Assembly (NCBI RefSeq): GCF_000257645.1 | Contig: NZ_AJHJ01000001.1 | Coordinates: 186,001-250,000 of the forward strand | Direction of reading: 5' to 3' | DNA length: 64,000 nt | Origin: Serratia sp. M24T3 | GTDB lineage: Bacteria; Pseudomonadota; Gammaproteobacteria; Enterobacterales; Enterobacteriaceae | In this document: positions 17,590 through 27,499 of the stretch, one piece after another | How positions within the stretch are numbered: position 1 is the first letter of the stretch | Layout: each line of letters begins with the position of its first letter | Notes under the pieces: model-generated | What the model saw: the letters and a program-made list of their open reading frames with translations, nothing else | What the model was told of the DNA's origin: nothing | Databases searched by the model: none | Program-made: the position numbers and the translations under genes

Positions 17590-17722
17590 AGTAAACATTC
17601 CTTTTGTTATTGACCCTTCATCTTTTGAACTGCAGATGCGCTAACTTGCCGCCCTGCTGCAATCAAAAATATCACGGGTATTGCTCTGAGTAATTGAATC
17701 GAATCTTCTCAAAAAATTCGTC

Positions 17723-18946
17723 TTAAAGCATGGATTTTCCATACTCCATTGGCGACAGGTCAAAATAACTGGCAACGGTTTGGCCGATATCGGCAAAGGT
17801 GTCGCGATAACCCAGGGATCCTGGTTTCACTTTTGGTCCGTAGATCAGCACCGGAATGTGTTCACGGGTGTGATCGGTACCGCGCCAGGTTGGGTCGCAG
17901 CCGTGGTCGGCAGTCAGAATAATAATGTCTTCGTCTTTGACCAGCTCTAATAACTCTGGCAGACGGCGGTCAAATAATTCGAGTGCAGCGGCATAGCCGG
18001 CGACATCGCGACGGTGGCCGTAAGAGGAATCGAAATCAACGAAATTGGTGAAAACAATAGTTTTGTCGCCCGCCAGCTTCATCTCCTGAACGGTGGCATC
18101 AAACAAAGCGTCCAAACCGGTGGCTTTAATTTTTTTGGTGATACCGACGTGGGCATAAATATCGGCAATCTTGCCTACCGATACCACTTCCCCTTGTTTC
18201 TCGTCGACCAACTTTTTAAGGATTGTCGGCGCCGGTGGCTCTACCGCCAAATCGTGACGGTTGCCAGTACGCTCGAAATTACCTTTTTTGTCGCCAACAA
18301 ACGGACGCGCAATCACGCGGCCAATGTTGTAACCGCCTTCGGTCAGTTCTTCGCGAGCGATTTCACACAGCTCATAAAGACGTTCGAGACCAAAAGTCTC
18401 TTCGTGACAGGCAATCTGGAACACCGAATCGGCAGAAGTGTAGAAAATCGGCTTGCCCGTTTTCATATGTTCTTCGCCTAAAGCATCAAGCACTACGGTG
18501 CCTGACGAGTGGCAGTTACCGAGATAACCCGGCAGATCGGCGCGCTCTACCAGCTTGTCGAGCAGCGCTTGCGGGAAACTGTTTTCCACATCCGAGAAAT
18601 AGCCCCAGTCGAACAATACCGGCACTCCGGCGATTTCCCAATGACCTGACGGCGTATCTTTACCGGATGATAGCTCGCTGGCATAAGCATAAGCGCCAAT
18701 GATTTTAGCATCGGGATCCATGCCTTCCGGGAAATGACCGGTCGAAGCTTCGGCGGCTTTCGCCAGGCCCAGCGCCGTCATGTTCGGCAGGTGCAACGGC
18801 CCTTTGCGGCCAACATCGGCTTCACCACGGGCACAGGCCGCAGCAATATGGCCCAGCGTGTCGGAACCCACGTCACCAAAGCGTTCGGCATCTTCACTGG
18901 CGCCAATTCCAAATGAGTCCAACATCATGATAAATGTACGTTTCAT
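17723..18946 (-). CDS. deoB: phosphopentomutase DeoB
   Basis: A 407-residue (same as E. coli) alkaline-phosphatase-superfamily enzyme interconverting (deoxy)ribose 1- and 5-phosphate. It has the metal-binding N-terminus [19 protein letters not shown], the phosphorylated Thr region in [15 protein letters not shown], and C-terminal [19 protein letters not shown] with metal ligands. It links deoA/deoD products to the deoC aldolase. Confidence 0.98.
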   Translation of the reverse strand: MKRTFIMMLDSFGIGASEDAERFGDVGSDTLGHIAAACARGEADVGRKGPLHLPNMTALGLAKAAEASTGHFPEGMDPDAKIIGAYAYASELSSGKDTPSGHWEIAGVPVLFDWGYFSDVENSFPQALLDKLVERADLPGYLGNCHSSGTVVLDALGEEHMKTGKPIFYTSADSVFQIACHEETFGLERLYELCEIAREELTEGGYNIGRVIARPFVGDKKGNFERTGNRHDLAVEPPAPTILKKLVDEKQGEVVSVGKIADIYAHVGITKKIKATGLDALFDATVQEMKLAGDKTIVFTNFVDFDSSYGHRRDVAGYAAALELFDRRLPELLELVKDEDIIILTADHGCDPTWRGTDHTREHIPVLIYGPKVKPGSLGYRDTFADIGQTVASYFDLSPMEYGKSML

Positions 18947-19029
18947 TTTGCTCTCCTGCGCATTACTACGCGTTGCAAGCGGCCATTAAAGCACCGCTTT
19001 TGATGAATGGGTTAACGAGGCCAATCGCG

Positions 19030-20367
19030 CTAGCTGATACGGCGATAGACTACAGGCAGGTCTTGCGGAGCCACGTCACTGAGTACTACCGCTGCACGCA
19101 CTGCCTCCGCGGCCTGTTGCCACGCCTCTTCACTGTTGGCGTGAATCATTGCCAGCGGCTGCTGAGTATCGATCTGCTGGCCGATACGCGCCATTTGCGT
19201 TAACCCAACGCTATAATCAATTGCGTCGGTGGCACGGCGACGCCCGCCGCCCAAGGCCACCACGCTGAGTCCAAGAGCTCGGGTGTCCATCGCGCCAACA
19301 ATCCCGGCCCGCTCCGAATACACCATTTTACTCAAGGTTGCCTGAGGCAAATAGCGATCGTAATTTTCAATAAAGTCGATTGGGCCTTTTTGTGCCGCAA
19401 TCATTCTGCCAAAGATTTCTGCCGCGCGACCGTTGTCCAGCACCGCTTGCAGTTTACCGCGAGCTTCGGCGTCGTCCTTCGCCAGTCCGGCTGATAACAG
19501 CATCTCGACACACAGCGCCATCGTCACTTCAAGCAGACGCGGGCTACGATACTCACCGGTGAGGAAGCGCACGGCTTCACGCACTTCAACCGCGTTACCC
19601 GCGCTGGAAGCCAGCACCTGATTCATGTCAGTCAGCAACGCAGTGGTTTTACATCCTGCACCGTTGGCGACGTCTACAATGGCCTGTGCCAGATCCTGCG
19701 ACAGCTCATAGGTTGGCATAAATGCCCCGGAGCCGACTTTGACATCCATCACCAGAGCATCCAATCCTTCAGCTAATTTCTTCGCCAGTATTGAGGCGGT
19801 GATCAGCGGAATCGAATCGACCGTGGCGGTAATATCGCGGGTAGCGTAAAAACGCTTGTCCGCCGGTGCCAGCGAATTGGTCTGGCCAATAATCGCCACG
19901 CCGACGTCCTGAATAATTTTTCTAAAACGATCGTCATCGGGGAAAATATCAAACCCCGGAATACTCTCGAGTTTATCGAGCGTCCCGCCGGTATGACCCA
20001 GGCCGCGACCGGAGATCATCGGGATATAGCCGCCGCACGCCGCCACCATCGGTCCCAGCATCAGCGAAGTAACATCGCCCACGCCGCCAGTGGAATGCTT
20101 ATCAACAATCGGTCCGTTCAGCGACAAATGTTTCCAGCTCAGTACCGTACCGGAATCACGCATTGCCATCGTCAGCGCCACGCGTTCATCCATGTTCATG
20201 TCATTGAAATAAATGGTCATTGCCAGCGCGGCAATTTGCCCTTCAGAGACTTTGCTGTCACGAACACCATTAATGAAGAAGCGGATCTCTTCTTCACTGA
20301 GCGGCAACCCGTCACGTTTTTTACGAATTATTTCTTGAGCCAGAAAGGTTTTTTGCACAGATGCCAC
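19030..20367 (-). CDS. deoA: thymidine phosphorylase DeoA
   Basis: Homodimeric pyrimidine nucleoside phosphorylase that converts thymidine or deoxyuridine plus phosphate to base and deoxyribose-1-phosphate. It has 445 residues (E. coli 440; the extra residues are an N-terminal MASVQ). The family signature [20 protein letters not shown] and phosphate-binding [11 protein letters not shown] are intact. The ATG at 20367 has AGGGTGAG upstream; a GTG four codons in would give nearly the E. coli length. Confidence 0.97.
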   Translation of the reverse strand: MASVQKTFLAQEIIRKKRDGLPLSEEEIRFFINGVRDSKVSEGQIAALAMTIYFNDMNMDERVALTMAMRDSGTVLSWKHLSLNGPIVDKHSTGGVGDVTSLMLGPMVAACGGYIPMISGRGLGHTGGTLDKLESIPGFDIFPDDDRFRKIIQDVGVAIIGQTNSLAPADKRFYATRDITATVDSIPLITASILAKKLAEGLDALVMDVKVGSGAFMPTYELSQDLAQAIVDVANGAGCKTTALLTDMNQVLASSAGNAVEVREAVRFLTGEYRSPRLLEVTMALCVEMLLSAGLAKDDAEARGKLQAVLDNGRAAEIFGRMIAAQKGPIDFIENYDRYLPQATLSKMVYSERAGIVGAMDTRALGLSVVALGGGRRRATDAIDYSVGLTQMARIGQQIDTQQPLAMIHANSEEAWQQAAEAVRAAVVLSDVAPQDLPVVYRRIS

Positions 20368-20416
20368 GTTCTCACCCTAATTTGGATACGAAAAGGAAAT
20401 CATCAACGTAAGACAA

Positions 20417-20442
20417 ATCGGGGCCAGCATCGCCGCCCCGAT
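20417..20442 (-). other. hairpin in the deoC-deoA spacer
   Basis: A perfect inverted repeat with 8-bp GC-rich arms (ATCGGGGC/GCCCCGAT) and a 10-nt loop lies 10 bp past the deoC stop. No T-run follows, so it is more likely an mRNA processing or stability structure than a terminator. Confidence 0.6.
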
Positions 20443-20451
20443 CCATAGCAA

Positions 20452-21231
20452 TCAGTAACCGCTGCCGGATTTCTGCCCCTGATGTCCCAGCGTGGTCAGC
20501 AGACTCGCCAACAGGCTTGAGGCACCAAAACGGAAATGGCGGGTATCGGCCCATTCGCGACCAAGAATGTTATCGGCCAGCGCCAGATATTGCGCGGCAT
20601 CTTCAGCAGTTTTCACGCCACCCGCCGGTTTGAAACCCACCGACTGAGCAACGTTCATGTCTTTAATCACCTGGAGCATCAGCTCGGCGCTTTGCAGCGT
20701 GGCGTTTTCCGGCACTTTACCGGTCGACGTTTTGATAAAGTCTGCACCCGCGCCAATCGCAATCTCGGAAGCTTTGCGAATTAGCGATTCCTGCTTCAGC
20801 TCACCGGTTTCGATGATCACTTTCAGCAAAATATTGGCGGCATGACAGGCTTCGGCACACTGTTTAACTAATTCGAATCCGACCTTTTCATTACCGGCAA
20901 TCAGCGCGCGGTAAGGGAACACCACGTCAACCTCATCAGCGCCATAGGCAATCGCCGCGCGGGTCTCGGTGACGGCAATCTCGATATCATCGTTGCCGTG
21001 CGGGAAGTTAGTCACCGTGGCGATGCGTATCTCTGGAGTGCCCTGATCGCGCAGCGTTTTGCGAGCAATCGGAATAAAACGCGGATAAATACAGATTGCG
21101 GCCGTGTTGCCAGCCGGGCTTTTCGCCATTTCGCACAAGGCAATCACTTTGGCATCGGTATCGTCATCGTTCAGGGTGGTCAAATCCATCAGACTCAGCG
21201 CACGCTGCGCCGCTGCGGTTAAATCAGTCAT
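20452..21231 (-). CDS. deoC: deoxyribose-phosphate aldolase DeoC
   Basis: Class I aldolase splitting 2-deoxyribose-5-phosphate to acetaldehyde and glyceraldehyde-3-phosphate, 259 residues as in E. coli. The Schiff-base Lys lies in [10 protein letters not shown]; further active-site residues are in [11 protein letters not shown] and [11 protein letters not shown]. The ATG at 21231 (MTDLTAA) has GGAGAG upstream; an in-frame upstream ATG adds only four residues. It is the first gene of the deo operon and is preceded by the complex regulatory region at 21390-21700. Confidence 0.98.
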   Translation of the reverse strand: MTDLTAAAQRALSLMDLTTLNDDDTDAKVIALCEMAKSPAGNTAAICIYPRFIPIARKTLRDQGTPEIRIATVTNFPHGNDDIEIAVTETRAAIAYGADEVDVVFPYRALIAGNEKVGFELVKQCAEACHAANILLKVIIETGELKQESLIRKASEIAIGAGADFIKTSTGKVPENATLQSAELMLQVIKDMNVAQSVGFKPAGGVKTAEDAAQYLALADNILGREWADTRHFRFGASSLLASLLTTLGHQGQKSGSGY

Positions 21232-21389
21232 ATAACTCTCCAAAATTTCAGTTCTGACAGGCCGTCAGCGCTGTGCATACAGCCGCAAATGTTTTGACTG
21301 AATACGCCAGAAACACTCCCTCATTTTGGCGAGCAGACAGAGGCAATCACCCACCTGTTGAGACTATTTGAACAGGTTTGCGCCATTTA

Positions 21390-21463
21390 TGGTGTGCAGT
21401 ATTTCACACAAAATGAAAATTGATTGCAACGTTACTCAAAAAAATGAGATCTAAATCACATTT
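21390..21463 (-). promoter_or_regulatory. deoP2-like promoter with two CRP sites flanking a CytR-like octamer
   Basis: Two CRP-type sites are visible: TGTGCAGTATTTCACA (21393-21408) and TGAGATCTAAATCACA (21445-21460), each one mismatch from TGTGA-N6-TCACA. Their centres are 52 bp apart. Between them is ATTGCAAC (21423-21430), the reverse complement of GTTGCAAT, close to the CytR octamer GTTGCATT. The E. coli deoP2 promoter has this CRP-CytR-CRP layout with about 53 bp between CRP centres. By analogy transcription would start near 21360 on the minus strand. Confidence 0.8.
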
Positions 21464-21585
21464 AGAGGCCGTTTGCCCAGTCTTGGGCAGTGATAAAAGT
21501 GTATACCTCAACCATGACAACTGTGGCATGACAACTGTAAATCGAGGGATAACTCTTGATAGAGAGAATAGTAACTCAATGCGCG

Positions 21586-21603
21586 ATGTTATTTAAATAA
21601 CAT
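21586..21603. promoter_or_regulatory. DeoR-like palindromic operator, copy 1
   Basis: The perfect 18-bp palindrome ATGTTATTTAAATAACAT. Its outer TGTTA/TAACA arms and 6-bp centre match the layout of the E. coli DeoR operator TGTTAGAATTCTAACA, but the centre is TTTAAA rather than GAATTC. Identity with copy 2 extends 5 bp to the right (to 21608). Confidence 0.65.
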
Positions 21604-21680
21604 TTAAGGCAATAGCCGAGATATCACTCACAGGAATATAATAAAAATCCGTATTGGGCGTGGAAAAAAATCTCGAGGAG

Positions 21681-21700
21681 AATGTTATTTAAATAACATT
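21681..21700. promoter_or_regulatory. DeoR-like palindromic operator, copy 2, touching the yjjV stop codon
   Basis: A 20-bp perfect palindrome (the same 18-bp core as copy 1 at 21682-21699, flanked by A and T). Its centre is 96 bp from copy 1. It ends at the last base of the yjjV stop codon. Two spaced operators suit DNA looping by an oligomeric repressor, as known for E. coli DeoR, which uses much longer spacing. Confidence 0.65.
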
Positions 21701-22482
21701 TAAGTTAGAAGATTGAACACTCGCCGTGTGTTTTTCATCAGCGCATCAGCAATTTCTTCTGTAGATTCAGCCCTTAACTCACACAGCGTCTTAAACACTT
21801 GCGCCGCGCGCTCCGGGCGATTTGGCTGGCCTTGAAAACCCTGCAATGGCATATCGGGGGCGTCAGTTTCCAGCAATAAACACGACAGCGGCAGTTGCGC
21901 CATGACTTGCCGGGTTTTGTGCGCCCTTTCATAAGTGATAGTGCCACCTACGCCGATTGCAAAACCAAGGCGCACAAAGGCTTGAGCCTGAGAAAGACTC
22001 CCCGCGAATCCGTGCACCACTCCAGTTGCGGGCAAGTGGGCTTTACGCAGCATGGCAGAAAGCGGGTCGTGGGTACGCCGTGAATGCAGGATTAGCGGCA
22101 GGTCATGCAGTTTTGCCAGCTTGAATTGCTCTTTCAGCAGCCATTGCTGCTTCTCGAAATCGGGATTTTCCATATATAAATCCAGCCCGGTTTCGCCAAT
22201 CGCCACCAGCTTATTGTCTCGCGTTGCAAGATGTTCGGTCAGGCTCGCCAGAGAGGCTTCGTTGTGACGCTCAATACAGATAGGATGCAGGCCCAGAGCG
22301 GCAAAGACCTGGGGATGATCTTTGGCTAGCATCAATATTCGCTCAAAGCGATCGGCTTCTACCGCAGGCACAATCAATTGATTCACTCCTGCTTCTCCGG
22401 CGAGTTGCAGGCTGTGTGTCTCATTACCGGTGAACGGGGGGAAATCAAAATGGCAGTGGGTATCGATAAAATCCGGCTTCAC
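21700..22482 (-). CDS. yjjV: TatD-family metal-dependent hydrolase YjjV
   Basis: A 260-residue TatD-type metallo-hydrolase (putative DNase). Metal-binding residues appear in FIDTHCHFDF, IGETGLDLY, LILHSRRTHDP, VVHGFAGS and LLETDAPDMPL. The start overlaps the yjjU stop by ATGA, so the two genes are translationally coupled. In E. coli yjjI and yjjW separate it from deoC; here they are absent. Confidence 0.94.
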   Translation of the reverse strand: MKPDFIDTHCHFDFPPFTGNETHSLQLAGEAGVNQLIVPAVEADRFERILMLAKDHPQVFAALGLHPICIERHNEASLASLTEHLATRDNKLVAIGETGLDLYMENPDFEKQQWLLKEQFKLAKLHDLPLILHSRRTHDPLSAMLRKAHLPATGVVHGFAGSLSQAQAFVRLGFAIGVGGTITYERAHKTRQVMAQLPLSCLLLETDAPDMPLQGFQGQPNRPERAAQVFKTLCELRAESTEEIADALMKNTRRVFNLLT

Positions 22483-23753
22483 AACTTGTCCCCTTCTCCT
22501 TCTATTCCTTTGGCGGCCACGGTGGGCTCAACCTTAAATGGCGGATCGGCAACCACGCTGTCTGCTATCGGGCTGATAACCACCCGCGCAGCTTCATCCT
22601 TAAAGGCGCTAAGAGCGGGACGAACCGTATTATCGAGATTGATATCGGCCAACGCAATCTGGTCAGGCAAAATCTGATCAACCTCAATAGACTCGCGCTG
22701 ATTCAAATCAGACTGATTCGCGGCAGCACTGACCGGCAGCTCGATTTCTGGCGAGACAGTTGGCGGCACAATAATGCTCGGCCTTCTGATCGGACGCGGC
22801 GTCATGATTGGCATCGGCCGATCTTTTTCACGCGGCAACAACCAGTGTGAAGCAATCGACAGGAAATAGCGCGCACAGCGGCGACCCAAATGATAATCCT
22901 GATTCAGCGCCGGTAAACGGCTACCTAGAGCATGACTCGCCAACGGTTTCGGCGGGAAAATCTCGAAGATACGCAGGTCGCCCGGCGGATTCTCGATAAA
23001 CTGCTGAATACGGTAATAGCTTTGCTCGTGATGCTGCACCATATGCACCAACTGTTGCAGGCTGCTTTCACTCAGCCACTGCTCCATACGCTTCATCCAC
23101 TGCGGCGTATAAAACATTGCAGAAGGTACGGTGCGGATCACCACAATTGTGTCGGCTCCGCGGCGATAGGCCTCTTCGACCGGAATTGCATCACTGATCC
23201 CGCCATCCTGATAGCTGACTCCGTCGAGATCAACGCCCATGCGGTAAAAACCGGGGATCGCACTCGAAGCTTTAATGACTGGCAGCCAGCTTTCACGCGT
23301 TGGGGCAAAATAATTTGGGGTGTAATCGTCGCTACGGCAGGCACACATCAGAAATTCACGTCCGTCGATCAGCAATTTCTCAGCCGAATCAATGGCCAGC
23401 GGCATACTTTTGGAGATAGCGTCGATGTACCAATCGAGATCAATGAGGTGTCCGCCACGTACAAAACGTAGAGGATTAAAAAATTGCGGACTGGTGGTAT
23501 AACGTGTGATTACCCGCCGAGCATAGCCAGCTTGACCACAAACATAAGCAGAAAGGTTTTGAGCACCGGCAGAAGTGCCGATTAAAAGATCGAATGGATT
23601 GAAGCCCGCCCGTTGAAATTCGTCGAGCACGCCTGCGGTGAAAATACCCCGTTGGCCACCGCCCTCACAAACCAGTGCGATTTTACCAGGTAAATAGGGT
23701 TTATAAGCCAGGGGTTCGATATTTCCCAGCGTGACCGGAATTCTATATCCCAA
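22479..23753 (-). CDS. yjjU: patatin-like phospholipase YjjU
   Basis: A 424-residue patatin-domain protein (E. coli 357). It has the oxyanion hole CEGGGQRGIF, the nucleophile elbow GTSAGA, and a DGGISDA motif with the catalytic Asp, so the Ser-Asp dyad is intact. The start is a TTG: it gives MGYRIPVTLGNIEPL, which aligns with the E. coli MGQRIPVTLGN start, and AGGAACC lies upstream. The last 110 or so residues are a Pro-rich, low-complexity tail (TPRPIRRPSIIVPPTVSPEI region) longer than in E. coli. Operon with yjjV. Confidence 0.92.
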   Translation of the reverse strand: MGYRIPVTLGNIEPLAYKPYLPGKIALVCEGGGQRGIFTAGVLDEFQRAGFNPFDLLIGTSAGAQNLSAYVCGQAGYARRVITRYTTSPQFFNPLRFVRGGHLIDLDWYIDAISKSMPLAIDSAEKLLIDGREFLMCACRSDDYTPNYFAPTRESWLPVIKASSAIPGFYRMGVDLDGVSYQDGGISDAIPVEEAYRRGADTIVVIRTVPSAMFYTPQWMKRMEQWLSESSLQQLVHMVQHHEQSYYRIQQFIENPPGDLRIFEIFPPKPLASHALGSRLPALNQDYHLGRRCARYFLSIASHWLLPREKDRPMPIMTPRPIRRPSIIVPPTVSPEIELPVSAAANQSDLNQRESIEVDQILPDQIALADINLDNTVRPALSAFKDEAARVVISPIADSVVADPPFKVEPTVAAKGIEGEGDKL

Positions 23754-24020
23754 CAGAGGTTCCTCAACAATATTGATTCTATGATGAGCATACTCCGTCT
23801 TTTCCCGATCGGTAATGTTCTTGCAAAATCCCGGAGATTAAATCGTTACTTCCTGTTAACCATTTGCCCCGCCATTCATTGTCAGGGCTAAAAAATAACG
23901 TCAGGCTCTTCCTTGTACTTCCCTGTGCCTTTAATAACGTTACTCTTTATTAATCTCCGGGATATATCAGATAAATAATTTATCTTTTAAACAGTATCAC
24001 TGCCTGAAACTCTATAAGGG

Positions 24021-24182
24021 CTATAAGCGCTTACGGCCGGTAAACAGGCTGACCAGGAACAGAATGATACCGACTACGAAGACTACTTTTGCAGCCCAGG
24101 CCGCTGTACCTGCCAGTCCACCGAAGCCCAACGCTGCCGCGATTAACGCGATGACAAGAAATATAATACCCCAACGAAACAT
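24021..24182 (-). CDS. ytjA: small membrane protein YtjA (DUF1328)
   Basis: A 53-residue hydrophobic protein beginning [20 protein letters not shown] and ending SLFTGRKRL. It has two predicted transmembrane helices separated by [11 protein letters not shown], typical of the UPF0391/DUF1328 family. Function is unknown; in E. coli it sits between yjjU and osmY, as here. AAGGAGAAGC precedes the start. Confidence 0.93.
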   Translation of the reverse strand: MFRWGIIFLVIALIAAALGFGGLAGTAAWAAKVVFVVGIILFLVSLFTGRKRL

Positions 24183-24457
24183 AAGCTTCTCCTTACCCTA
24201 TATTAAATTTTCGTCCGTTATTCGCTGATGTAATGCGTCCTGAATAACGGTTGATAACTGTAGATACATTTATTTGAAGTACAGTATTAAAGATAGCTCG
24301 GAATTTCAAAAATGGACGGAAACCCAGTGATTTTTCACGTAAATAATCCGTCAGTATTCTTTTTTTGTGACTCGTGGTGCTTAAGACATTCTTCAGCTAA
24401 CTTCGGTAATCAGATGTTGCCCATCGCTGAGATGAGCAACATTATCAATCAACGATA

Positions 24458-25057
24458 TTAAGGCTGAACTTTCAGATCGTTCTTGACGCTCTTAACGCCA
24501 CTCACGGTCTTGGCAACGCTTTCGGCGCGATCGGACTGAGCCTGATCTTTTACCGTACCTGACAGCTGAACTACGCCATCGGTGGTTTCAACTTTCACCA
24601 TACGTGAAGGCACAAGGTCATCGGCCAGCAGTTTAGCTTTGATTGAAGTCGTGGTTGCAGTATCACCCGCATAACCGCCTACGGACTGCGTTTTGCTATC
24701 TTTGGTGTGAAGCTTGTCGCTGACGGATTTAACACCTTCAACTTTGGTTGCCACCGCGACGGCCTGTTCACCTTCGGCCTGAGAACCGACGAAACCGCTC
24801 AACGTCACGACGCCTTTATTAGTTTTGACTGAAATATCAGTACTTTTGATCGCTTTATCATCTACCAGTGCGCTTTTTACTTTAGCGGTGGTTGCACTAT
24901 CGCTCATGTAGCTATCAACTTTACTCATGGAGCTATCGATTTTTGCACCCGCAGAATCCGTTGTGCTATCTGTCGAAGCAGCCAACGCGCTACCGCTCAT
25001 CAGGGCGGTACCCAGAACTACAGCCATCATTGAGTATGCAAAATTAGACTTTTTCAT
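24458..25057 (-). CDS. osmY: periplasmic osmotically induced protein OsmY
   Basis: A 199-residue periplasmic protein (E. coli 201) with a signal peptide (about 1-26, ending SGSALA) and two BON domains (about 54-125 and 133-199), with repeats [11 protein letters not shown] / [17 protein letters not shown] and [11 protein letters not shown] / [14 protein letters not shown]. OsmY is an RpoS-dependent envelope-stress protein with proposed chaperone activity. Same order as E. coli: prfC, osmY, ytjA. Confidence 0.96.
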   Translation of the reverse strand: MKKSNFAYSMMAVVLGTALMSGSALAASTDSTTDSAGAKIDSSMSKVDSYMSDSATTAKVKSALVDDKAIKSTDISVKTNKGVVTLSGFVGSQAEGEQAVAVATKVEGVKSVSDKLHTKDSKTQSVGGYAGDTATTTSIKAKLLADDLVPSRMVKVETTDGVVQLSGTVKDQAQSDRAESVAKTVSGVKSVKNDLKVQP

Positions 25058-25402
25058 CGATTTCTTCCTTAACAGTTTGGCAGCTCATAATCTGAGAGCT
25101 GTTTCCGTCACATGGTCGTGACGACTTTAAGCTTTTACTGTGACCACATCACTGTGATATTTAAGCTGTAATGAATTAACAACTCAGCACAAGTCTCTAC
25201 TTAGTATCAAAAGACCAGCGTTTACCACTGCCCTTCGTTGTGCGTTTATTAAATATAGCCGACGATGAGCAAAACTGTAGTAAGAATAGGTTATTTACCT
25301 GTAATACAGATAAGTCTGAGCATTATGGGCTATTTTTAGGCTAAAAAGCGCTAAAAACGCACAAACTAGTTTCCAAATGAAACTAATTTGCGATGCGAAT
25401 GA
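25058..25402 (-). other. osmY upstream region
   Basis: About 345 bp between osmY and the prfC terminator. It presumably holds the RpoS-dependent osmY promoter, but I could not fix its boxes. No small gene or repeat was seen. Confidence 0.4.
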
Positions 25403-25432
25403 CGAAAAAAAAGACGGCACAGTGGCCGTCTT
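25403..25432 (-). terminator. prfC terminator
   Basis: A hairpin with 8-bp arms AAGACGGC/GCCGTCTT and a 6-nt loop; on the minus strand it is followed by T8. It lies 41 bp beyond the prfC stop. Confidence 0.92.
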
Positions 25433-25473
25433 GATTGGTCGATAGTTGCCGCTAAAGGGCATCGTAAAGCAAA

Positions 25474-27063
25474 TTAATGCTCACGCGTTTTACGGAAATC
25501 GACTTCAGGATAACGCTCTTTTGTCAGGTTAAGGTTAACCATTGATGGAGCAACGTAAGTGAGATTATCACCCCCGTCCAACGCCAGATTCACTTCACAC
25601 TTGCGCTTGAAATCTTCAAATTTCTTCACGTCAGAGCATTCAACCCAGCGCGCCGTTGAAACGTTTACTGATTCGTAAATTGCTTCAACGTTGTATTCAC
25701 TTTTCAGTCGCGCAACCACGACTTCAAACTGCAGCACACCCACCGCGCCAACGATCAGGTCGTTGTTAATCAGCGGACGGAACACCTGCACCGCGCCCTC
25801 TTCAGACAGCTGAACCAGACCTTTAAGCAACTGCTTCTGCTTCAACGGGTCACGCAGACGAATGCGGCGGAACAATTCAGGAGCAAAGTTCGGGATACCA
25901 GTGAACTTCATATTTTCACCCTGAGTAAAGGTGTCGCCAATCTGAATGGTACCGTGGTTGTGCAGGCCGATAATATCGCCGGGGAAGGCCTCTTCAACGT
26001 GCGAGCGGTCACCGGCCATGAAGGTCAGCGCATCGGAAATTACCACGTCTTTACCGGTACGCACCTGGCGCAGTTTCATGCCTTTTTCGTATCGACCAGA
26101 AACGACGCGCATAAACGCCACGCGGTCACGGTGTTTCGGGTCCATGTTGGCCTGAATCTTAAACACGAAGCCGGTGAATTTCTCATCGGCGGCCACGACT
26201 TCACGCACGTCGGTATTACGTGGCTGAGGCGCAGGCGCCCACTCCACCAGACCGTCGAGCATGTGATCAACGCCAAAGTTACCCAACGCGGTGCCGAAGA
26301 AAACTGGGGTCAAATCGCCGCTGAGGAAGGCTTCGTGGTCAAATTCGTGCGATGCACCCTGCACCAGCTCAAGCTCGCTACGCAGCTGAATCGCCAGCTC
26401 TTCACCAATGGCAGCATCGAGATCAGGATTGCTTAACCCTTTAACAATGCGAACTTCCTGAATCGTGTGACCTTTACCCGTCTGATAAAGATAAGTTTCA
26501 TCTTTATAGAGGTGATAAACACCCTTGAACAGTTTGCCGCAGCCGATAGGCCAAGTAATCGGTGAACAGGCGATTTTCAGCTCGCGCTCAACTTCGTCCA
26601 TCACTTCCATAGGGTCACGAATGTCGCGGTCAAGCTTGTTCATAAAGGTCAGGATCGGGGTATCGCGCAGACGGGTGACTTCCATCAGCTTACGGGTTCG
26701 ATCCTCAACGCCTTTTGCGGCGTCGATAACCATCAGACAGCAGTCAACGGCGGTCAGAGTACGATAGGTATCTTCGGAGAAGTCTTCGTGTCCCGGGGTA
26801 TCGAGCAGGTTAACCAGCGCATTGTGATACGGAAACTGCATCACCGAGGTGGTGATGGAGATACCACGCTGCTTTTCCATTTCCATCCAGTCGGATTTCG
26901 CGTGGTTATTGGAACCACGGCCTTTTACCGTACCGGCGGTCTGAATAGCGTTTCCGAATAACAACACTTTTTCAGTAATAGTGGTTTTACCCGCATCGGG
27001 GTGCGAGATAATTGCGAAGGTGCGACGTTTGGCGACTTCGAGGGCGTATTCACTAGGAGACAT
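25474..27063 (-). CDS. prfC: peptide chain release factor 3
   Basis: GTPase RF3, which recycles RF1/RF2 from the ribosome after peptide release. It has 529 residues from the ATG at 27063 ([20 protein letters not shown]), identical in length to E. coli. G1 is SHPDAGKTT, the RF3 switch region [15 protein letters not shown]3 [12 protein letters not shown] and G4 NKLD. The start has GTGGA upstream; the frame extends 21 codons further without homology. Confidence 0.98.
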   Translation of the reverse strand: MSPSEYALEVAKRRTFAIISHPDAGKTTITEKVLLFGNAIQTAGTVKGRGSNNHAKSDWMEMEKQRGISITTSVMQFPYHNALVNLLDTPGHEDFSEDTYRTLTAVDCCLMVIDAAKGVEDRTRKLMEVTRLRDTPILTFMNKLDRDIRDPMEVMDEVERELKIACSPITWPIGCGKLFKGVYHLYKDETYLYQTGKGHTIQEVRIVKGLSNPDLDAAIGEELAIQLRSELELVQGASHEFDHEAFLSGDLTPVFFGTALGNFGVDHMLDGLVEWAPAPQPRNTDVREVVAADEKFTGFVFKIQANMDPKHRDRVAFMRVVSGRYEKGMKLRQVRTGKDVVISDALTFMAGDRSHVEEAFPGDIIGLHNHGTIQIGDTFTQGENMKFTGIPNFAPELFRRIRLRDPLKQKQLLKGLVQLSEEGAVQVFRPLINNDLIVGAVGVLQFEVVVARLKSEYNVEAIYESVNVSTARWVECSDVKKFEDFKRKCEVNLALDGGDNLTYVAPSMVNLNLTKERYPEVDFRKTREH

Positions 27064-27499
27064 GTTTTTCCACGTTTCTGCGGTTGTCCGCCCTGCATCG
27101 GTATTGATTTTAAGCCAGAACGGCATCAGGCAAAGCGGTAATAAAAGTTATAGCCGGCTATTTTCTATGATTTGGCAGGGATAGACAATCAATGCTTTTA
27201 TATTCACTGCGCGCGAGCTGTAAAATCTTGGTCAGAAATGTCATTGCCACGATCGGCTGTGCTCAAAATCCGTGCCCTGTTCAGCCTGTTTGCATCAAAA
27301 TGTGATGAACATCGCATATATTTTTTGCATAAGTTTTTTCCTTGCATTAAAAATACCTGTCCCATCACAAAACTGGCCTACGCCTTTCTGGATAATCGGC
27401 CAATAAAAGTTGTATCGCTACAAAATAGTGGTCTTGACCACTGATATTTAACCTTTTTGCGGGTTTTAACCTCTTATACATCACAAGGATGTATCTTAA
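27064..27499. other. prfC-tsgA divergent intergenic region
   Basis: About 436 bp holding both promoters. A short frame at 27172-27444 shows no recognisable family. The one clear element is the inverted repeat at 27427-27442, close to tsgA. Confidence 0.5.
27427..27442. promoter_or_regulatory. perfect inverted repeat upstream of tsgA, candidate operator
   Basis: AGTGGTC-TT-GACCACT, 7-bp arms around 2 bp, ending 57 bp before the tsgA start. TGGTC/GACCA half-sites are typical of GntR-family repressors such as FadR and PdhR, though their spacing differs. The cognate regulator is unknown. Confidence 0.5.

Noticed and set aside
21513-21540. Direct repeat CATGACAACTGT upstream of deoC
   Set aside because: A 12-bp repeat in AT-rich DNA with no known factor matching; too short to claim as an operator.
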